Shown: positions 11,250 through 26,200, counted from the first letter of the stretch. The stretch: DNA of 64,000 nt from Apostichopus japonicus (GCF_037975245.1 NC_092570.1:12007001-12071000), one strand, 5' to 3'. Numbers and translations: made by a program. Notes: a model not told the origin generated them from the letters alone.

Positions 11250-14200
11250 GCATATGTCAAGTGGTGTGGGTTACTATGGAATTAGGTACCCTATACAGGG
11301 TCAGACCTCCATAACGCCCTAATATTGTGATATTATGTATAAATAATGTTTTGATGTCATTCCACTAGTTGAGTGGGAATGAGGGGTGGGGATGATTGGA
11401 AAGCCCTAATCAGAATATATGCTGTTGCATGTGCTACATTCATACAATTTGATATATTAGAGAGAAAATAGGGATGTACACTGTTATGGCTTTCTCCTAT
11501 TGTTTGAGAAAGATTTTTTTGACCATTTCCAACAGCATAGATTAAGGTGATGTATATTAAATGTAATGTCAAAGGGTTTTTTTTCTTACTATTAGGGTCC
11601 CAATGTGTGCGAGAATTTAATGAACAGTCTAATATTAATTTTTGACCATCTTATTTCCACCGTTTCAAAGTTTTGTTGTCATTCCAAATTGATGAACTGC
11701 TTAATCTCAAATACATCAGTGTAGAAAATAGCCTTGTTCAACTTTTACAGGCTCCACCCATATGTGGAACCATCATGTGGGGCAAAAGGGGGGGGGTGTT
11801 GCTGGAGGGGGAAACTGGGAAAGCAGCTATATGTAGGTTCTAGGGCTATCATTAGGATCAAATATTTGAAAGCATAGGATTTTATGTGTATTCATCCTTG
11901 TTGAATCGGATGGAGGGTCGGGGAGGGGTGGGGGGGTCCAATTGACTTGGCTGCCCTCTTGGTCGTCTATTTGCTTTTCTCCCTGCTACGTAAAGTTTGA
12001 TATGTCCTGAAAATTACAGTTTGTACACTATCACTCTATCTAGCTCATTGCATATGTCAAGTGGTGTGGGTTACTATGGAATTAGGTACCGTATACAGGG
12101 TCAGACCTCCATAACGCCCTAACATTGTGATATTATGTATAAATAATGTTTTGATGTCATTCCACTACTTGAGTGGGAATGAGGGGTGGGGATGATTGGA
12201 AAGCCCTAATCAGAATATATATGCTGTTGCATGTGCTGCATTCATACAATTTGATATATTAGAGAGAAAATAGGGATGTACACTGTTATGGTTTTCTCCT
12301 ATTGTGTGAGAAAGATTTTTTTACCATTTCCAACAGCATAGATTAAGGTGATGTATATTAAATGTAAAGTAGAAGGTTTTTTTTCCAACTATTAGGGTCC
12401 CCATAATGTGTGTGAGAATTTAATGAACAGTCTAATATTAATTTTTGACCATCTTATTTTCACCTTTTCAAAGTTTTGATGTCATTCCAAATTGGTGAAC
12501 TGCTTAATCTCAAATACAACAGTGTAGAAAATTACCTTGTCCAACTTTTACAGAAACTGGGAAAGCAGCTATATGTAGGTTAGAGCTATCATATAGGATC
12601 AAATATTTGAAAGCATAGGATTTTATGTGTATTCATCCTTGTTGAATGGGATGGAGGGTTGGGGAGGGGTGGGGGTGTCCAATTGACTTGCGTGCCCTAT
12701 TGGTCGTCTATTTGCTTTTCTCCCTGCTACGTAAAGTTTGATATGTCCTGAAAATAACAGTTTGTACACTATTACTCTATCTAGCTCATTGCATATGTCA
12801 AGTGGTGTGGGTTACTATGGAATTAGGTACCCTATACAGGGTCAGACCTCCATAACGCCCTAATAATGTGATATTATGTATAAATAATGTTTTGATGTCA
12901 TTCCACTAGTTGAGTGGGAATGAGGGGTGGGGATGATTGGAAAGCCCTAATCAGAATATATATGCTGTTGCATGTGCTCCATTAATACAATTTGATATAT
13001 TAGAGAGAAAATAGGGATGTACACTGTTATGGCTTTCTCCTATTGTTTGAGAAAGATTTATTTTACCATTTCCAACAGCATAGATTAAGGTGATGTATAT
13101 TAAATGTAGAGTAGAAGGTTTTTTTTTTCAATTATCAGGGTCCCCATAATGTGTGTGAGAATTTAATGAACAGTCTAATATTAATTTTTGACCATCTTAT
13201 TTTCACCGTTTCAAAGTTTTGATGTCATTCCAAATTGGTGAACTGCTTAATCTCAAATTCATCAGTGTAGAATATAACCTTGTCCAACTTTACAGGCTCC
13301 ACCCATATGTGGAACCATCATGTGGGGCAAAAGGGGGGGGATGTTGCTGGGGGGGGGGAACTGGGAAAGCAGCTATATGTAGGTTCTAGGGCTATCATTA
13401 GGATCAAATATTTGAAAGCATAGGATTTTATGTGTATTCATCCTTGTTGAATGGGATGGAGGGTAGGGGAGGGGTGGGGGGGTCCAAGTGACTTACGTGC
13501 CCTCTTGGTCGTCTATTTGCTTTTCTACCTGCTACGTAAAGTTTGATATGTCCTGAAAATTACAGTTTGTACACTATCACTCTATCTAGCTCATTGCATA
13601 TGTCAAGTGGTGTGGGTTACTATGGAATTAGGTACCCTATACAGGGTCAGACCTCCATAACGCCCTAATATTGTGATATTATGTATAAATAATGTTTTGA
13701 TGTCATTCCACTAGTTGAGTGGGAATGAGGGGTGGGGATGATTGGAAAGCCCTAATCAGAATATATGCTGTTGCATGTGCTACATTCATACAATTTGATA
13801 TATTAGAGAGAAAATAGGGATGTACACTGTTATGGCTTTCTCCTATTGTTTGAGAAAGATTTTTTTGACCATTTCCAACAGCATAGATTAAGGTGATGTA
13901 TATTAAATGTAATGTCAAAGGGTTTTTTTTCTTACTATTAGGGTCCCAATGTGTGCGAGAATTTAATGAACAGTCTAATATTAATTTTTGACCATCTTAT
14001 TTCCACCGTTTCAAAGTTTTGTTGTCATTCCAAATTGATGAACTGCTTAATCTCAAATACATCAGTGTAGAAAATAGCTTTGTTCAACTTTTACAGGCTC
14101 CACCCATATGTGGAACCATCATGTGGGGCAAAAGGGGGGGGGTGTTGCTGGAGGGGGAAACTGGGAAAGCAGCTATATGTAGGTTCTAGGGCTATCATTA

Positions 14201-15197
14201 GGATCAAATATTTGAAAGCATAGGATTTTATGTGTATTCATCCTTGTTGAATCGGATGGAGGGTCGGGGAGGGGTGGGGGGGTCCAATTGACTTGGCTGC
14301 CCTCTTGGTCGTCTATTTGCTTTTCTCCCTGCTACGTAAAGTTTGATATGTCCTGAAAATAACAGTTTGTACACTATTACTCTATCTAGCTCATTGCATA
14401 TGTCAAGTGGTGTGGGTTACTATGGAATTAGGTACCCTATACAGGGTCAGACCTCCATAACGCCCTAATAATGTGATATTATGTATAAATAATGTTTTGA
14501 TGTCATTCCACTAGTTGAGTGGGAATGAGGGGTGGGGATGATTGGAAAGCCCTAATCAGAATATATATGCTGTTGCATGTGCTCCATTAATACAATTTGA
14601 TATATTAGAGAGAAAATAGGGATGTACACTGTTATGGCTTTCTCCTATTGTTTGAGAAAGATTTATTTTACCATTTCCAACAGCATAGATTAAGGTGATG
14701 TATATTAAATGTAGAGTAGAAGGTTTTTTTTTTCAATTATCAGGGTCCCCATAATGTGTGTGAGAATTTAATGAAGTCTAATATTAATTTTTGACCATCT
14801 TATTTTCACCGTTTCAAAGTTGATGTCATTCCAAATTGGTGAACTGCTTAATCTCAAATTCATCAGTGTAGAATATAACCTTGTCCAACTTTACAGGCTC
14901 CACCCATATGTGGAACCATCATGTGGGGCAAAAGGGGGGGGATGTTGCTGGGGGGGGGAACTGGGAAAGCAGCTATATGTAGGTTCTAGGGCTATCATTA
15001 GGATCAAATATTTGAAAGCATAGGATTTTATGTGTATTCATCCTTGTTGAATGGGATGGAGGGTAGGGGAGGGGTGGGGGGTTTTCCAATTGACTTGGCT
15101 GCCCTATTGGTCGTCTATTTGCTTTTCTACCTGCTACGTAAAGTTTGATATGTCCTGAAAATTACAGTTTGTACACTATCACTCTATCTAGATCATT
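11250..15197 (+). repeat. Duplicated block, units 15-17 versus 18-19
   Basis: Units 15 and 18 share 'ttttttttcttactattagg' and 'gtgtgcgagaattt' (offset 2,346). Units 17 and 19 share 'gctccattaatacaatttg', 'gatttattttacc', 'caattatcagggtcccc' and 'gatgttgctggggggggg' (offset about 1,605). The counterpart of unit 16, which carries an internal deletion, is absent from the second copy, so the block was copied without it or lost it. Confidence 0.8.
12050..12790 (+). repeat. Monomer 16, short by a ~65-bp internal deletion that removes the G-run
   Basis: At 12,550 the sequence runs 'cttttacagaaactgggaaa', whereas other units have about 65 bp (the 'ctccacccatatgtgg' segment and the first G-run) between 'ttacag' and 'aaactggg'. 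The unit is 741 bp. The deletion has at most 1-2 bp of junction homology and takes out the whole poly-G tract, consistent with an end-joining event or replication slippage at the G-run. Confidence 0.92.
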
Positions 15198-15479
15198 GCA
15201 TGTGGCAAGTGGTGTCGGTTACTATGGAATCAGGTACCGTATACAGGGTCAGACCTCCATAACGCCCTAATAATGTGATATTATGTATAAATAATGTTTT
15301 GATGTCATTTCACTAGTTGAGTGGGAATGAGGGGTGGGGATGATTGGAAAGCCCTAATCAGAATATATATGCTGTTGCATGTGCTGTATTCATACAATTT
15401 GATATATCATAGAGAAAATAGGGATGTACACTGTTATGGCTTTCTCCTATTGTTTGAGAAAGATTTTTTTACCATTTCC

Positions 15480-18431
15480 AACAGCATAGATTAAGGTGAT
15501 GTATATTAAATGTAAAGTAGAAGGGTTTTTTCCAACTATTAGGGTCCCCATAATGTGTGTGAGAATTTAATGAACAGTCTAATATTAATTTTTGACCATC
15601 TTATTTTCACCGTTTCAAAGTTTTGATGTCATTCCAAATTGATGAACTTCTTAATCTCAAATACATCAGAGTAGAAAATGATCTTGTCCAACTTTTACAG
15701 GCTCCACCCATATGTGGAACCATAATGTTGGGCAAAAGGGGGGGGGGGGGGATTGCTGAAGGGGGAAACTGGGAAAGCAGCTATATGTAGGTTAGAGCTA
15801 TCATTAGGATCAAATATTTGAAAGCATAGGATTTTATGTGTATTCATCCTTGTTGAATGGGATGGAGGGTAGGGGAGTGGTGGGGGGTGTCCAATTGACT
15901 TGGCTGCCCTATTGGTCGTCTATTTGCTTTTCTACCTGCTACGTAAAGTTTGATATGTCCTGAAAAATACAGTTTGTACACTATCACTCTATCTAGATCA
16001 TTGCATGGGGCAAGTGGTGTGGGTTACTATGGAATCAGGTACCGTATACAGGGTCAGACCCTCATAACGCCCTAGTAATGTGATATTATGTATAAATAAT
16101 GTTTTGATGTCATTTCACTAGTTGAGTGGGAATGAGGGGTGGGGATGATTGGAAAGCCCTAATCAGAATATATATGCTGTTGCATGTGCTGTATTCATAC
16201 AATTTGATATATCATAGAGAAAATAGGGATGTACACTGTTATGGCTTTCTCCTATTGTTTGAGAAAGATTTATTTTACCATTTCCAACAGCATAGATTAA
16301 GGTGATGTATATTAAATGTAAAGTAGAAGGTTTCTTTTTTTCAACTATTAGGGTCCCAATGTGTGTGAGAATTTAATGAACAGTCTAATATTAATTTTTG
16401 ACCATCTTATTTTCACCGTTTCAAAGTTTTGATGTCATTCCAAATTGATGAACTGCTTAATCTCAAATACATCAGAGTAGAAAATGATCTTGTCCAACTT
16501 TTACAGGCTCCACCCATATGTGGAACCATAATGTTGGGCAAAAGGGGGGGGGGGGGATTGCTGAAGGGGGAAACTGGGAAAGCAGCTATATGTAGGTTAG
16601 AGCTATCATTAGGATCAAATATTTGAAAGCATAGGATTTTATGTGTATTCATCCTTGTTGAATGGGATGGAGGGTAGGGGAGTGGTGGGGGGTGTCCAAT
16701 TGACTTGGCTGCCCTATTGGTCGTCTATTTGCTTTTCTACCTGCTACGTAAAGTTTGATATGTCCTGAAAATTACAGTTTGTACTTTGTACACTATCACT
16801 CTATCTAGATCATTGCATGTGGCAAGTGGTGTGGGTTACTATGGAATCAGGTACCGTATACAGGGTCAGACCCTCATAACGCCCTAATAATGTGATATTA
16901 TGTATAAATAATGTTTTGATGTCATTCCACTAGTTGAGTGGGAATGAGGGGTGGGGATGATTGGAAAGCCCTAATCAGAATATATATGCTGTTGTATGTG
17001 CTGTATTCATATAATTTGATATATCATAGAGAAAATAGGGATGTACACTGTTATGGCTTTCTCCTATTGTTTGAGAAAGATTTTTTTTACCATTTCCAAC
17101 AGCATAGAGTAAGGTGATGTATATTAAATGTAAAGTAGAAGGATTTTTTCCAACTATTAGGGTCCCCATAATGTGTGTGAGAATTTAATGAACAGTCTAA
17201 TATTAATTTTTGACCATCTTATTTTCACCGTTTCAAAGTTTTGATGTCATTCCAAATTGATGAACTTCTTAATCTCAAATACATCAGAGTAGAAAATGAT
17301 CTTGTCCAACTTTTACAGGCTCCACCCATATGTGGAACCATAATGTTGGGCAAAAGGGGGGGGGGGGGGATTGCTGAAGGGGGAAACTGGGAAAGCAGCT
17401 ATATGTAGGTTAGAGCTATCATTAGGATCAAATATTTGAAAGCATAGGATTTTATGTGTATTCATCCTTGTTGAATGGGATGGAGGGTAGGGGAGTGGTG
17501 GGGGGTGTCCAATTGACTTGGCTGCCCTATTGGTCGTCTATTTGCTTTTCTACCTGCTACGTAAAGTTTGATATGTCCTGAAAAATACAGTTTGTACACT
17601 ATCACTCTATCTAGATCATTGCATGGGGCAAGTGGTGTGGGTTACTATGGAATCAGGTACCGTATACAGGGTCAGACCCTCATAACGCCCTAGTAATGTG
17701 ATATTATGTATAAATAATGTTTTGATGTCATTTCACTAGTTGAGTGGGAATGAGGGGTGGGGATGATTGGAAAGCCCTAATCAGAATATATATGCTGTTG
17801 CATGTGCTGTATTCATACAATTTGATATATCATAGAGAAAATAGGGATGTACACTGTTATGGCTTTCTCCTATTGTTTGAGAAAGATTTATTTTACCATT
17901 TCCAACAGCATAGATTAAGGTGATGTATATTAAATGTAAAGTAGAAGGTTTCTTTTTTTCAACTATTAGGGTCCCAATGTGTGTGAGAATTTAATGAACA
18001 GTCTAATATTAATTTTTGACCATCTTATTTTCACCGTTTCAAAGTTTTGATGTCATTCCAAATTGATGAACTGCTTAATCTCAAATACATCAGAGTAGAA
18101 AATGATCTTGTCCAACTTTTACAGGCTCCACCCATATGTGGAACCATAATGTTGGGCAAAAGGGGGGGGGGGGGGGATTGCTGAAGGGGGAAACTGGGAA
18201 AGCAGCTATATGTAGGTTAGAGCTATCATTAGGATCAAATATTTGAAAGCATAGGATTTTATGTGTATTCATCCTTGTTGAATGGGATGGAGGGTAGGGG
18301 AGTGGTGGGGGGTGTCCAATTGACTTGGCTGCCCTATTGGTCGTCTATTTGCTTTTCTACCTGCTACGTAAAGTTTGATATGTCCTGAAAATTACAGTTT
18401 GTACACTAGTTATCACTCTATCTAGATCATT
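15480..18431 (+). repeat. Dimer duplication, units 20-21 versus 22-23 (period about 1,617 bp)
   Basis: The second halves of units 20 and 22 share 'gatgaacttcttaatctc' (15,640 and 17,257). Units 21 and 23 share 'gcatggggcaagtgg', 'gccctagtaatgtg' and 'aggtttctttttttcaac'. A 7-bp expansion ('gtactttgtacac') at 16,781 at the end of unit 21 recurs at 20,012 at the end of unit 25 (offset 3,231), so a four-unit relationship overlies the dimer. Confidence 0.8.
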
Positions 18432-20854
18432 GCATGTGGCAAGTGGTGTGGGTTACTATGGAATTAGGTACCGTATACAGGGTCAGACCTCCATAACGCC
18501 CTAATATTGTGATATTATGTATAAATAATGTTTTGATGTCATTCCACTAGTTGAGTGGAAATGAGGGGTGGGGATGATTGGAAAGCCCTAATCAGAATAT
18601 ATATGCTGTTGCATGTGCTGTATTCATACAATTTGATATATCATAGAGAAAATAGGGATGTACACTGTTATGGCTTTCTCCTATTGTTTGAGAAAGATTT
18701 TTTTACCATTTCCAACAGCATAGATTAAGGTGATGTATATTAAATGTAAAGTAGAAGGTTTTTTTTCCAACTATTAGGGTCCCCGTAATGTGTGTGAGAA
18801 TTTAATGAACAGTCTAATATTAATTTTTGACCATCTTATTTTCACCGTTTCAAAGTTTTGATGTCATTCCAAATTGATGAACTGCTTAATCTCAAATACA
18901 TCAGAGTAGAAAATGATCTTGTCCAACTTTTACAGGCTCCACCCATATGTGGAACCATAATGTTGGGCAAAAGGGGGGGGGGGATTGCTGAAGGGGGAAA
19001 CTGGGAAAGCAGCTATATGTAGGTTAGAGCTATCATTAGGATCAAATATTTGAAAGCATAGGATTTTATGTGTATTCATCCTTGTTGAATGGGATGGAGG
19101 GTCGGGGAGGGGTGGGGGGTGTCCAATTGACTTGGCTGCCCTATTGGTCGTCTATTTGCTTTCTACCTGCTACGTAAAGTTTGATATGTCCTGAAAATTA
19201 CAGTTTGTACACTATCACTCTATCTAGATCATTGCATGTGGCAAGTGGTGTGGGTTACTATGGAATCAGGTACGGAATACAGGGTCAGACCTCCATAACG
19301 CCCTAATAATGTGATATTATGTATAAATAATGTTTTGATGTCATTTCACTAGTTGAGTGGGAATGAGGGGTGGGGATGATTGGAAAGCCCTAATCAGAAT
19401 ATATATGCTGTTGCATGTGCTGTATTCATACAATTTGATATATCATAGAGAAAATAGGGATGTACACTGTTATGGCTTTCTCCTATTGTTTGAGAATTTT
19501 TTTTTTACCATTTCCAACAGCATAGATTAAGGTGATGTATATTAAATGTAAAGAAGAAGGTTTTTTTTCCAACTATTAGGGTCCCCATAATGTGTGTGAG
19601 AATTTAATGAACAGTCTAATATTAATTTTTGACCATCTTATTTTCACCGTTTCAAAGTTTTGATGTCATTCCAAATTGATGAACTGCTTAATCTCAAATA
19701 CATCAGAGTAGAAAATGATCTTGTCCAACTTTTACAGGCTCCACCCATATGTGGAACCATAATGTTGGGCAAAAGGGGGGGGGGGGGATTGCTGAAGGGG
19801 GAAACTGGGAAAGCAGCTATATGTAGGTTAGAGCTATCATTAGGATCAAATATTTGAAAGCATAGGATTTTATGTGTATTCATCCTTGTTGAATGGGATG
19901 GAGGGTAGGGGAGTGGTGGGGGGTGTCCAATTGACTTGGCTGCCCTATTGGTCGTCTATTTGCTTTTCTACCTGCTACGTAAAGTTTGATATGTCCTGAA
20001 AATTACAGTTTGTACTTTGTACACTATCACTCTATCTAGATCATTGCATGTGGCAAGTGGTGTGGGTTACTATGGAATCAGGTACCGTATACAGGGTCAG
20101 ACCCTCATAACGCCCTAATAATGTGATATTATGTATAAATAATGTTTTGATGTCATTCCACTAGTTGAGTGGGAATGAGGGGTGGGGATGATTGGAAAGC
20201 CCTAATCAGAATATATATGCTGTTGCATGTGCTGTATTCATACAATTTGATATATCATAGAGAAAATAGGGATGTACACTGTTATGGCTTTCTCCTATTG
20301 TTTGAGAAAGATTTATTTACCATTTCCAACAGCATAGATTAAGATGATGTATATTAAATGTAATGTCAAAGGGTTTTTTTTTTTTCAACTATTAGGGTCC
20401 CCATAATGTGTGTGAGAATTTAATGAACAGTCTAATATTAATTTTTGACCATCTTATTTTCACCGTTTCAAAGTTTTGATGTCATTCCAAATTGATGAAC
20501 TGCTTAATCTCAAATGCATCAGTGTAGAAAATGATCTTGTCCAACTTTTACAGGCTCCACCCATATGTGGAACCATAATGTTGGGCAAAAGGGAGGGGGG
20601 GGGGTTGCTGGAGGGGGAAACTGGGAAAGCAGCTATATGTAGGTTAGAGCTATCATTAGGATCAAATATTTGAAAGCATAGGATTTTATGTGTATTCATC
20701 CTTGTTGAATGGGATGGAGGGTCGGGGAGGGGTGGGGGGTGTCCAATTGATTTGGCTGCCCTATTGGTCGTCTATTTGCTTTTCTACCTGCTACGTAAAG
20801 TTTGATATGTCCTGAAAATTACAGTTTGTACACTATCACTCTATCTAGATCATT

Positions 20855-22456
20855 GCATGTGGCAAGTGGTGTGGGTTACTATGGAATCAGGTACCGTATA
20901 CAGGGTCAGACCTCCATAACGCCCTAATAATGTGATATTATGTATAAATAATGTTTTGATGTCATTTCACTAGTTGAGTGGGAATGAGGGGTGGGGATGA
21001 TTGGAAAGCCCTAATCAGAATATATATGCTGTTGCATGTGCTGTATTCATACAATTTGATATATCATAGAGAAAATAGGGATGTACACTGTTATGGCTTT
21101 CTCCTATTGTTTGAGAAAGATTTTTTTTACCATTTCCAACAGCATAGAGTAAGGTGATGTATATTAAATGTAAAGTAGAAGGTTTTTTTTCCAACTATTA
21201 GGGTCCCCATAATGTGTGTGAGAATTTAATGAACAGTCTAATATTAATTTTTGACCATCTTATTTTCACCGTTTCAAAGTTTTGATGTCATTCCAAATTG
21301 ATGAACTGCTTAATCTCAAATGCATCAGTGTAGAAAATGATCTTGTCCAACTTTTACAGGCTCCACCCATATGTGGAACCATAATGTTGGGCAAAAGGGA
21401 GGGGGGGGGGGTTGCTGGAGGGGGAAACTGGGAAAGCAGCTATATGTAGGTTAGAGCTATCATTAGGATCAAATATTTGAGATTTTATGTGTATTCATCC
21501 TTGTTGAATGGGATGGAGGGTCGGGGAGGGGTGGGGGGTGTCCAATTGACTTGGCTGCCCTATTGGTCGTCTATTTGCTTTTCTACCTGCTACGTAAAGT
21601 TTGATATGTCCTGAAAATTACAGTTTGTACACTATCACTCTATCTAGATCATTGCATGTGGCAAGTGGTGTGGGTTACTATGGAATCAGGTACCGTATAC
21701 AGGGTCAGACCTCCATAACGCCCTAATAATGTGATATTATGTATAAATAATGTTTTGATGTCATTTCACTAGTTGAGTGGGAATGAGGGGTGGGGATGAT
21801 TGGAAAGCCCTAATCAGAATATATATGCTGTTGCATGTGCTGTATTCATACAATTTGATATATCATAGAGAAAATAGGGATGTACACTGTTATGGCTTTC
21901 TCCTACTGTTTGAGAAAGATTTTTTTTACCATTTCCAACAGCATAGAGTAAGGTGATGTATATTAAATGTAAAGTAGAAGGTTTTTTTTCCAACTATTAG
22001 GGTCCCCATAATGTGTGTGAGAATTTAATGAACAGTCTAATATTAATTTTTGACCATCTTATTTTCACCGTTTCAAAGTTTTGATGTCATTCCAAATTGA
22101 TGAACTGCTTAATCTCAAATGCATCAGTGTAGAAAATGATCTTGTCCAACTTTTACAGGCTCCACCCATATGTGGAACCATAATGTTGGGCAAAAGGGAG
22201 CGGGGGGGGGGGGGTTGCTGGAGGGGGAAACTGGGAAAGCAGCTATATGTAGGTTAGAGCTATCATTAGGATCAAATATTTGAGATTTTATGTGTATTCA
22301 TCCTTGTTGAATGGGATGGAGGGTCGGGGAGGGGTGGGGGGTGTCCAATTGACTTGGCTGCCCTATTGGTCGTCTATTTGCTTTTCTACCTGCTACGTAA
22401 AGTTTGATATGTCCTGAAAATTACAGTTTGTACACTATCACTCTATCTAGATCATT
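20855..22456 (+). repeat. Adjacent monomers 27 and 28 sharing an 8-bp deletion
   Basis: Both units read 'aaatatttgagattttatg' (junctions at 21,480 and 22,283), where every other unit I checked has 'aagcatag' between 'tttga' and 'gatttt'. The deletion lies in an otherwise highly conserved block. Unit 28 is therefore a tandem copy of 27 or the reverse, a clear example of single-monomer amplification inside an array that otherwise amplifies in multimers. Confidence 0.9.
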
Positions 22457-23265
22457 GCATGTGGCAAGTGGTGTGGGTTACTATGGAATCAGGTACCGTA
22501 TACAGGGTCAGACCTCCATAACGCCCTAATAATGTGATATTATGTATAAATAATGTTTTGATGTCATTTCACTAGTTGAGTGGGAATGAGGGGTGGGGAT
22601 GATTGGAAAGCCCTAATCAGAATATATATGCTGTTGCATGTGCTGTATTCATACAATTTGATATATCATAGAGAAAATAGGGATGTACACTGTTATGGCT
22701 TTCTCCTATTGTTTGAGAAAGATTTTTTTACCATTTCCAACAGCATAGATTAAGGTGATGTATATTAAATGTAAAGTAGAAGGTTTTTTTTCTCCAACTA
22801 TTAGGGTCCCCATAATGTGTGTGAGAATTTAATGAACAGTCTAATATTAATTTTTGACCATCTTATTTCCACCGTTTCAAAGTTTTGATGTCATTCCAAA
22901 TTGATGAACTGCTTAATCTCAAATACATCAGTGTAGAAAATGATCTTGTCCAACTTTTACAGGCTCCACCCATATGTGGAACCATAATGTTGGGCAAAGG
23001 GGAGGGGGGGGGGGATTGCTGAAGGGGGAAACTGGGAAAGCAGCTATATGTAGGTTAGAGCTATCATCAGGATCAAATATTTGAAAGCATAGGATTTTAT
23101 GTGTATTCATCCTTGTTGAATGGGATGGAGGGTAGGGGAGGGGTGGGGGGTGTCCAATTGACTTGGCTGCCCTATTGGTCGTCTATTTGCTTTTCTACCT
23201 GCTACGTAAAGTTTGATATGTCCTGAAAAATACAGTTTGTACACTATCACTCTATCTAGATCATT

Positions 23266-26200
23266 GCATGGGGCAAGTGGTGTGGGTTACTATGGAATCA
23301 GGTACTGATACAGGGTCAGACCCTCATAACGCCCTAATAATGTGATATTATGTATAAATAATGTTTTGATGTCATTCCACTAGTTGAGTGGGAATGAGGG
23401 GTGGGGATGATTGGAAAGCCCTAATCAGAATATATATGCTGTTGTATGTGCTGTATTCATATAATTTGATATATTATAGAGAAAATAGGGATGTACACTG
23501 TTATGGCTTTCTCCTATTGTTTGAGAAAGATTTTTTTTACCATTTCCAACAGCATAGATTAAGGTGATGTATATTAAATGTAATGTCAAAGGTTTTTTTC
23601 TCCAACTATTAGGGTCCCAATGTGTGTGAGAATTAATGAACAGTCTAATATTAATTTTTGACCATCTTATTTTCACCGTTTCAAAGTTTTGATGTCATTG
23701 CAAATTGATGAACTGCTTAATCTCAAATGCATCAGTGTAGAAAATGATCTTGTCCAACTTTTACAGGCTCCACCCATATGTGGAACCATAATGTTGGGCA
23801 AAAGGGAGGGGGGGGGGGGGTTTCTGGAGGGGGAAACTGGGAAAGCAGCTATATGTAGGTTAGAGCTATCATTAGGATCAAATATTTGAAAGCATAGGAT
23901 TTTATGTGTATTCATCCTTGTTGAATGGGATGGAGGGTAGGGGAGGGGTGGGGGGTGTCCAATTGACTTGGCTGCCCTATTGGTCGTCTATTTGCTTTTC
24001 TACCTGCTACGTAAAGTTTGATATGTCCTGAAAATTACAGTTTGTACACTATCACTCTATCTAGATCATTGCATGGGGCAAGTGGTGTGGGTTACTATGG
24101 AATCAGGTACCGTATACAGGGTCAGACCCTCATAACGCCCTAATAATGTGATATTATGTATAAATAATGTTTTGATGTCATTCCACTAGTTGAGTGGGAA
24201 TGAGGGGTGGGGATGATTGGAAAGCCCTAATCAGAATATATATGCTGTTGTATGTGCTGTATTCATATAATTTGATATATTATAGAGAAAATAGGGATGT
24301 ACACTGTTATGGCTTTCTCCTATTGTTTGAGAAAGATGTTTTTTACCATTTCCAACAGCATAGATTAAGGTGATGTATATTAAATGTAAAGTAGAAGGTT
24401 TTTTTTCTCCAACTATTAGGGTCCCCATAATGTGTGTGAGAATTTAATGAACAGTCTAATATTAATTTTTGACCATCTTATTTTCACCGTTTCAAAGTTT
24501 TGATGTCATTCCAAATTGATGAACTGCTTAATCTCAAATACATCAGAGTAGAAAATGATCTTGTCCAACTTTCACAGGCTCCACCCATATGTGGAACCAT
24601 AATGTTGGGCAAAGGGGGGGGGGGGGGATTGCTGAAGGGGGAAACTGGGAAAGCAGCTATATGTAGGTTAGAGCTATCATTAGGATCAAATATTTGAAAG
24701 CATAGGATTTTATGTGTATTCATCCTTGTTGAATGGAATGGAGGGTAGGGGAGGGGTGGGGGGTGTCCAATTGACTTGGATGCCCTATTGGTCGTCTATT
24801 TGCTTTTCTACCTGCTACGTAAAGTTTGATATGTCCTGAAAAATACAGTTTGTACACTATCACTCTATCTAGATCATTGCATGGGGCAAGTGGTGTGGGT
24901 TACTATGGAATCAGGTACCGTATACAGGGTCAGACCCTCATAACGCCCTAATAATGTGATATTATGTATAAATAATGTTTTGATGTCATTCCACTAGTTG
25001 AGTGGGAATGAGGGGTGGGGATGTTTGGAAAGCCCTAATCAGAATATATATGCTGTTGCATGTGCTGTATTCATACAATTTGATATATTATAGAGAAAAT
25101 AGGGATGTACACTGTTATGGCTTTCTCCTATTGTTTGAGAAAGATTTTTTTTACCATTTCCAACAGCATAGATTAAGGTGATGTATATTAAATGTAATGT
25201 CAAAGGTTTTTTTCTCCAACTATTAGGGTCCCAATGTGTGTGAGAATTAATGAACAGTCTAATATTAATTTTTGACCATCTTATTTTCACCGTTTCAAAG
25301 TTTTGATGTCATTCCAAATTGATGAACTGCTTAATCTCAAATGCATCAGTGTAGAAAATGATCTTGTCCAACTTTTACAGGCTCCACCCATATGTGGAAC
25401 CATAATGTTGGGCAAAAGGGAGGGGGGGGGTTGCTGGAGGGGGAAACTGGGAAAGCAGCTATATGTAGGTTAGAGCTATCATTAGGATCAAATATTTGAA
25501 AGCATAGGATTTTATGTGTATTCATCCTTGTTGAATGGGATGGAGGGTAGGGGAGGGGTGGGGGGTGTCCAATTGACTTGGCTGCCCTATTGGTCGTCTA
25601 TTTGCTTTTCTACCTGCTACGTAAAGTTTGATATGTCCTGAAAATTACAGTTTGTACACTATCACTCTATCTAGATCATTGCATGGGGCAAGTGGTGTGG
25701 GTTACTATGGAATCAGGTACCGTATACAGGGTCAGACCCTCATAACGCCCTAATAATGTGATATTATGTATAAATAATGTTTTGATGTCATTCCACTAGT
25801 TGAGTGGGAATGAGGGGTGGGGATGATTGGAAAGCCCTAATCAGAATATATATGCTGTTGTATGTGCTGTATTCATATAATTTGATATATTATAGAGAAA
25901 ATAGGGATGTACACTGTTATGGCTTTCTCCTATTGTTTGAGAAAGATGTTTTTTACCATTTCCAACAGCATAGATTAAGGTGATGTATATTAAATGTAAA
26001 GTAGAAGGTTTTTTTTCTCCAACTATTAGGGTCCCCATAATGTGTGTGAGAATTTAATGAACAGTCTAATATTAATTTTTGACCATCTTATTTTCACCGT
26101 TTCAAAGTTTTGATGTCATTCCAAATTGATGAACTGCTTAATCTCAAATACATCAGAGTAGAAAATGATCTTGTCCAACTTTCACAGGCTCCACCCATAT

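Larger units (their letters stand above)
1..15197 (+). repeat. Array A, subfamily A1 (monomers 1-19)
   Basis: These monomers share diagnostic bases in the middle of the unit: 'aaccatcatgtggggcaaaa' before the G-run and 'gtgttgctggaggg' after it. Many start 'gcatatgtcaagtgg' with 'ggtaccctatacaggg', while others start 'gcatgtggcaagtgg' with 'ggtaccgtatacaggg'. The change to A2 happens inside monomer 20: the G-run context at about 14,920 is still A1 and at about 15,720 it is A2. Subfamily limits are drawn from these markers, not from an alignment. Confidence 0.85.
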
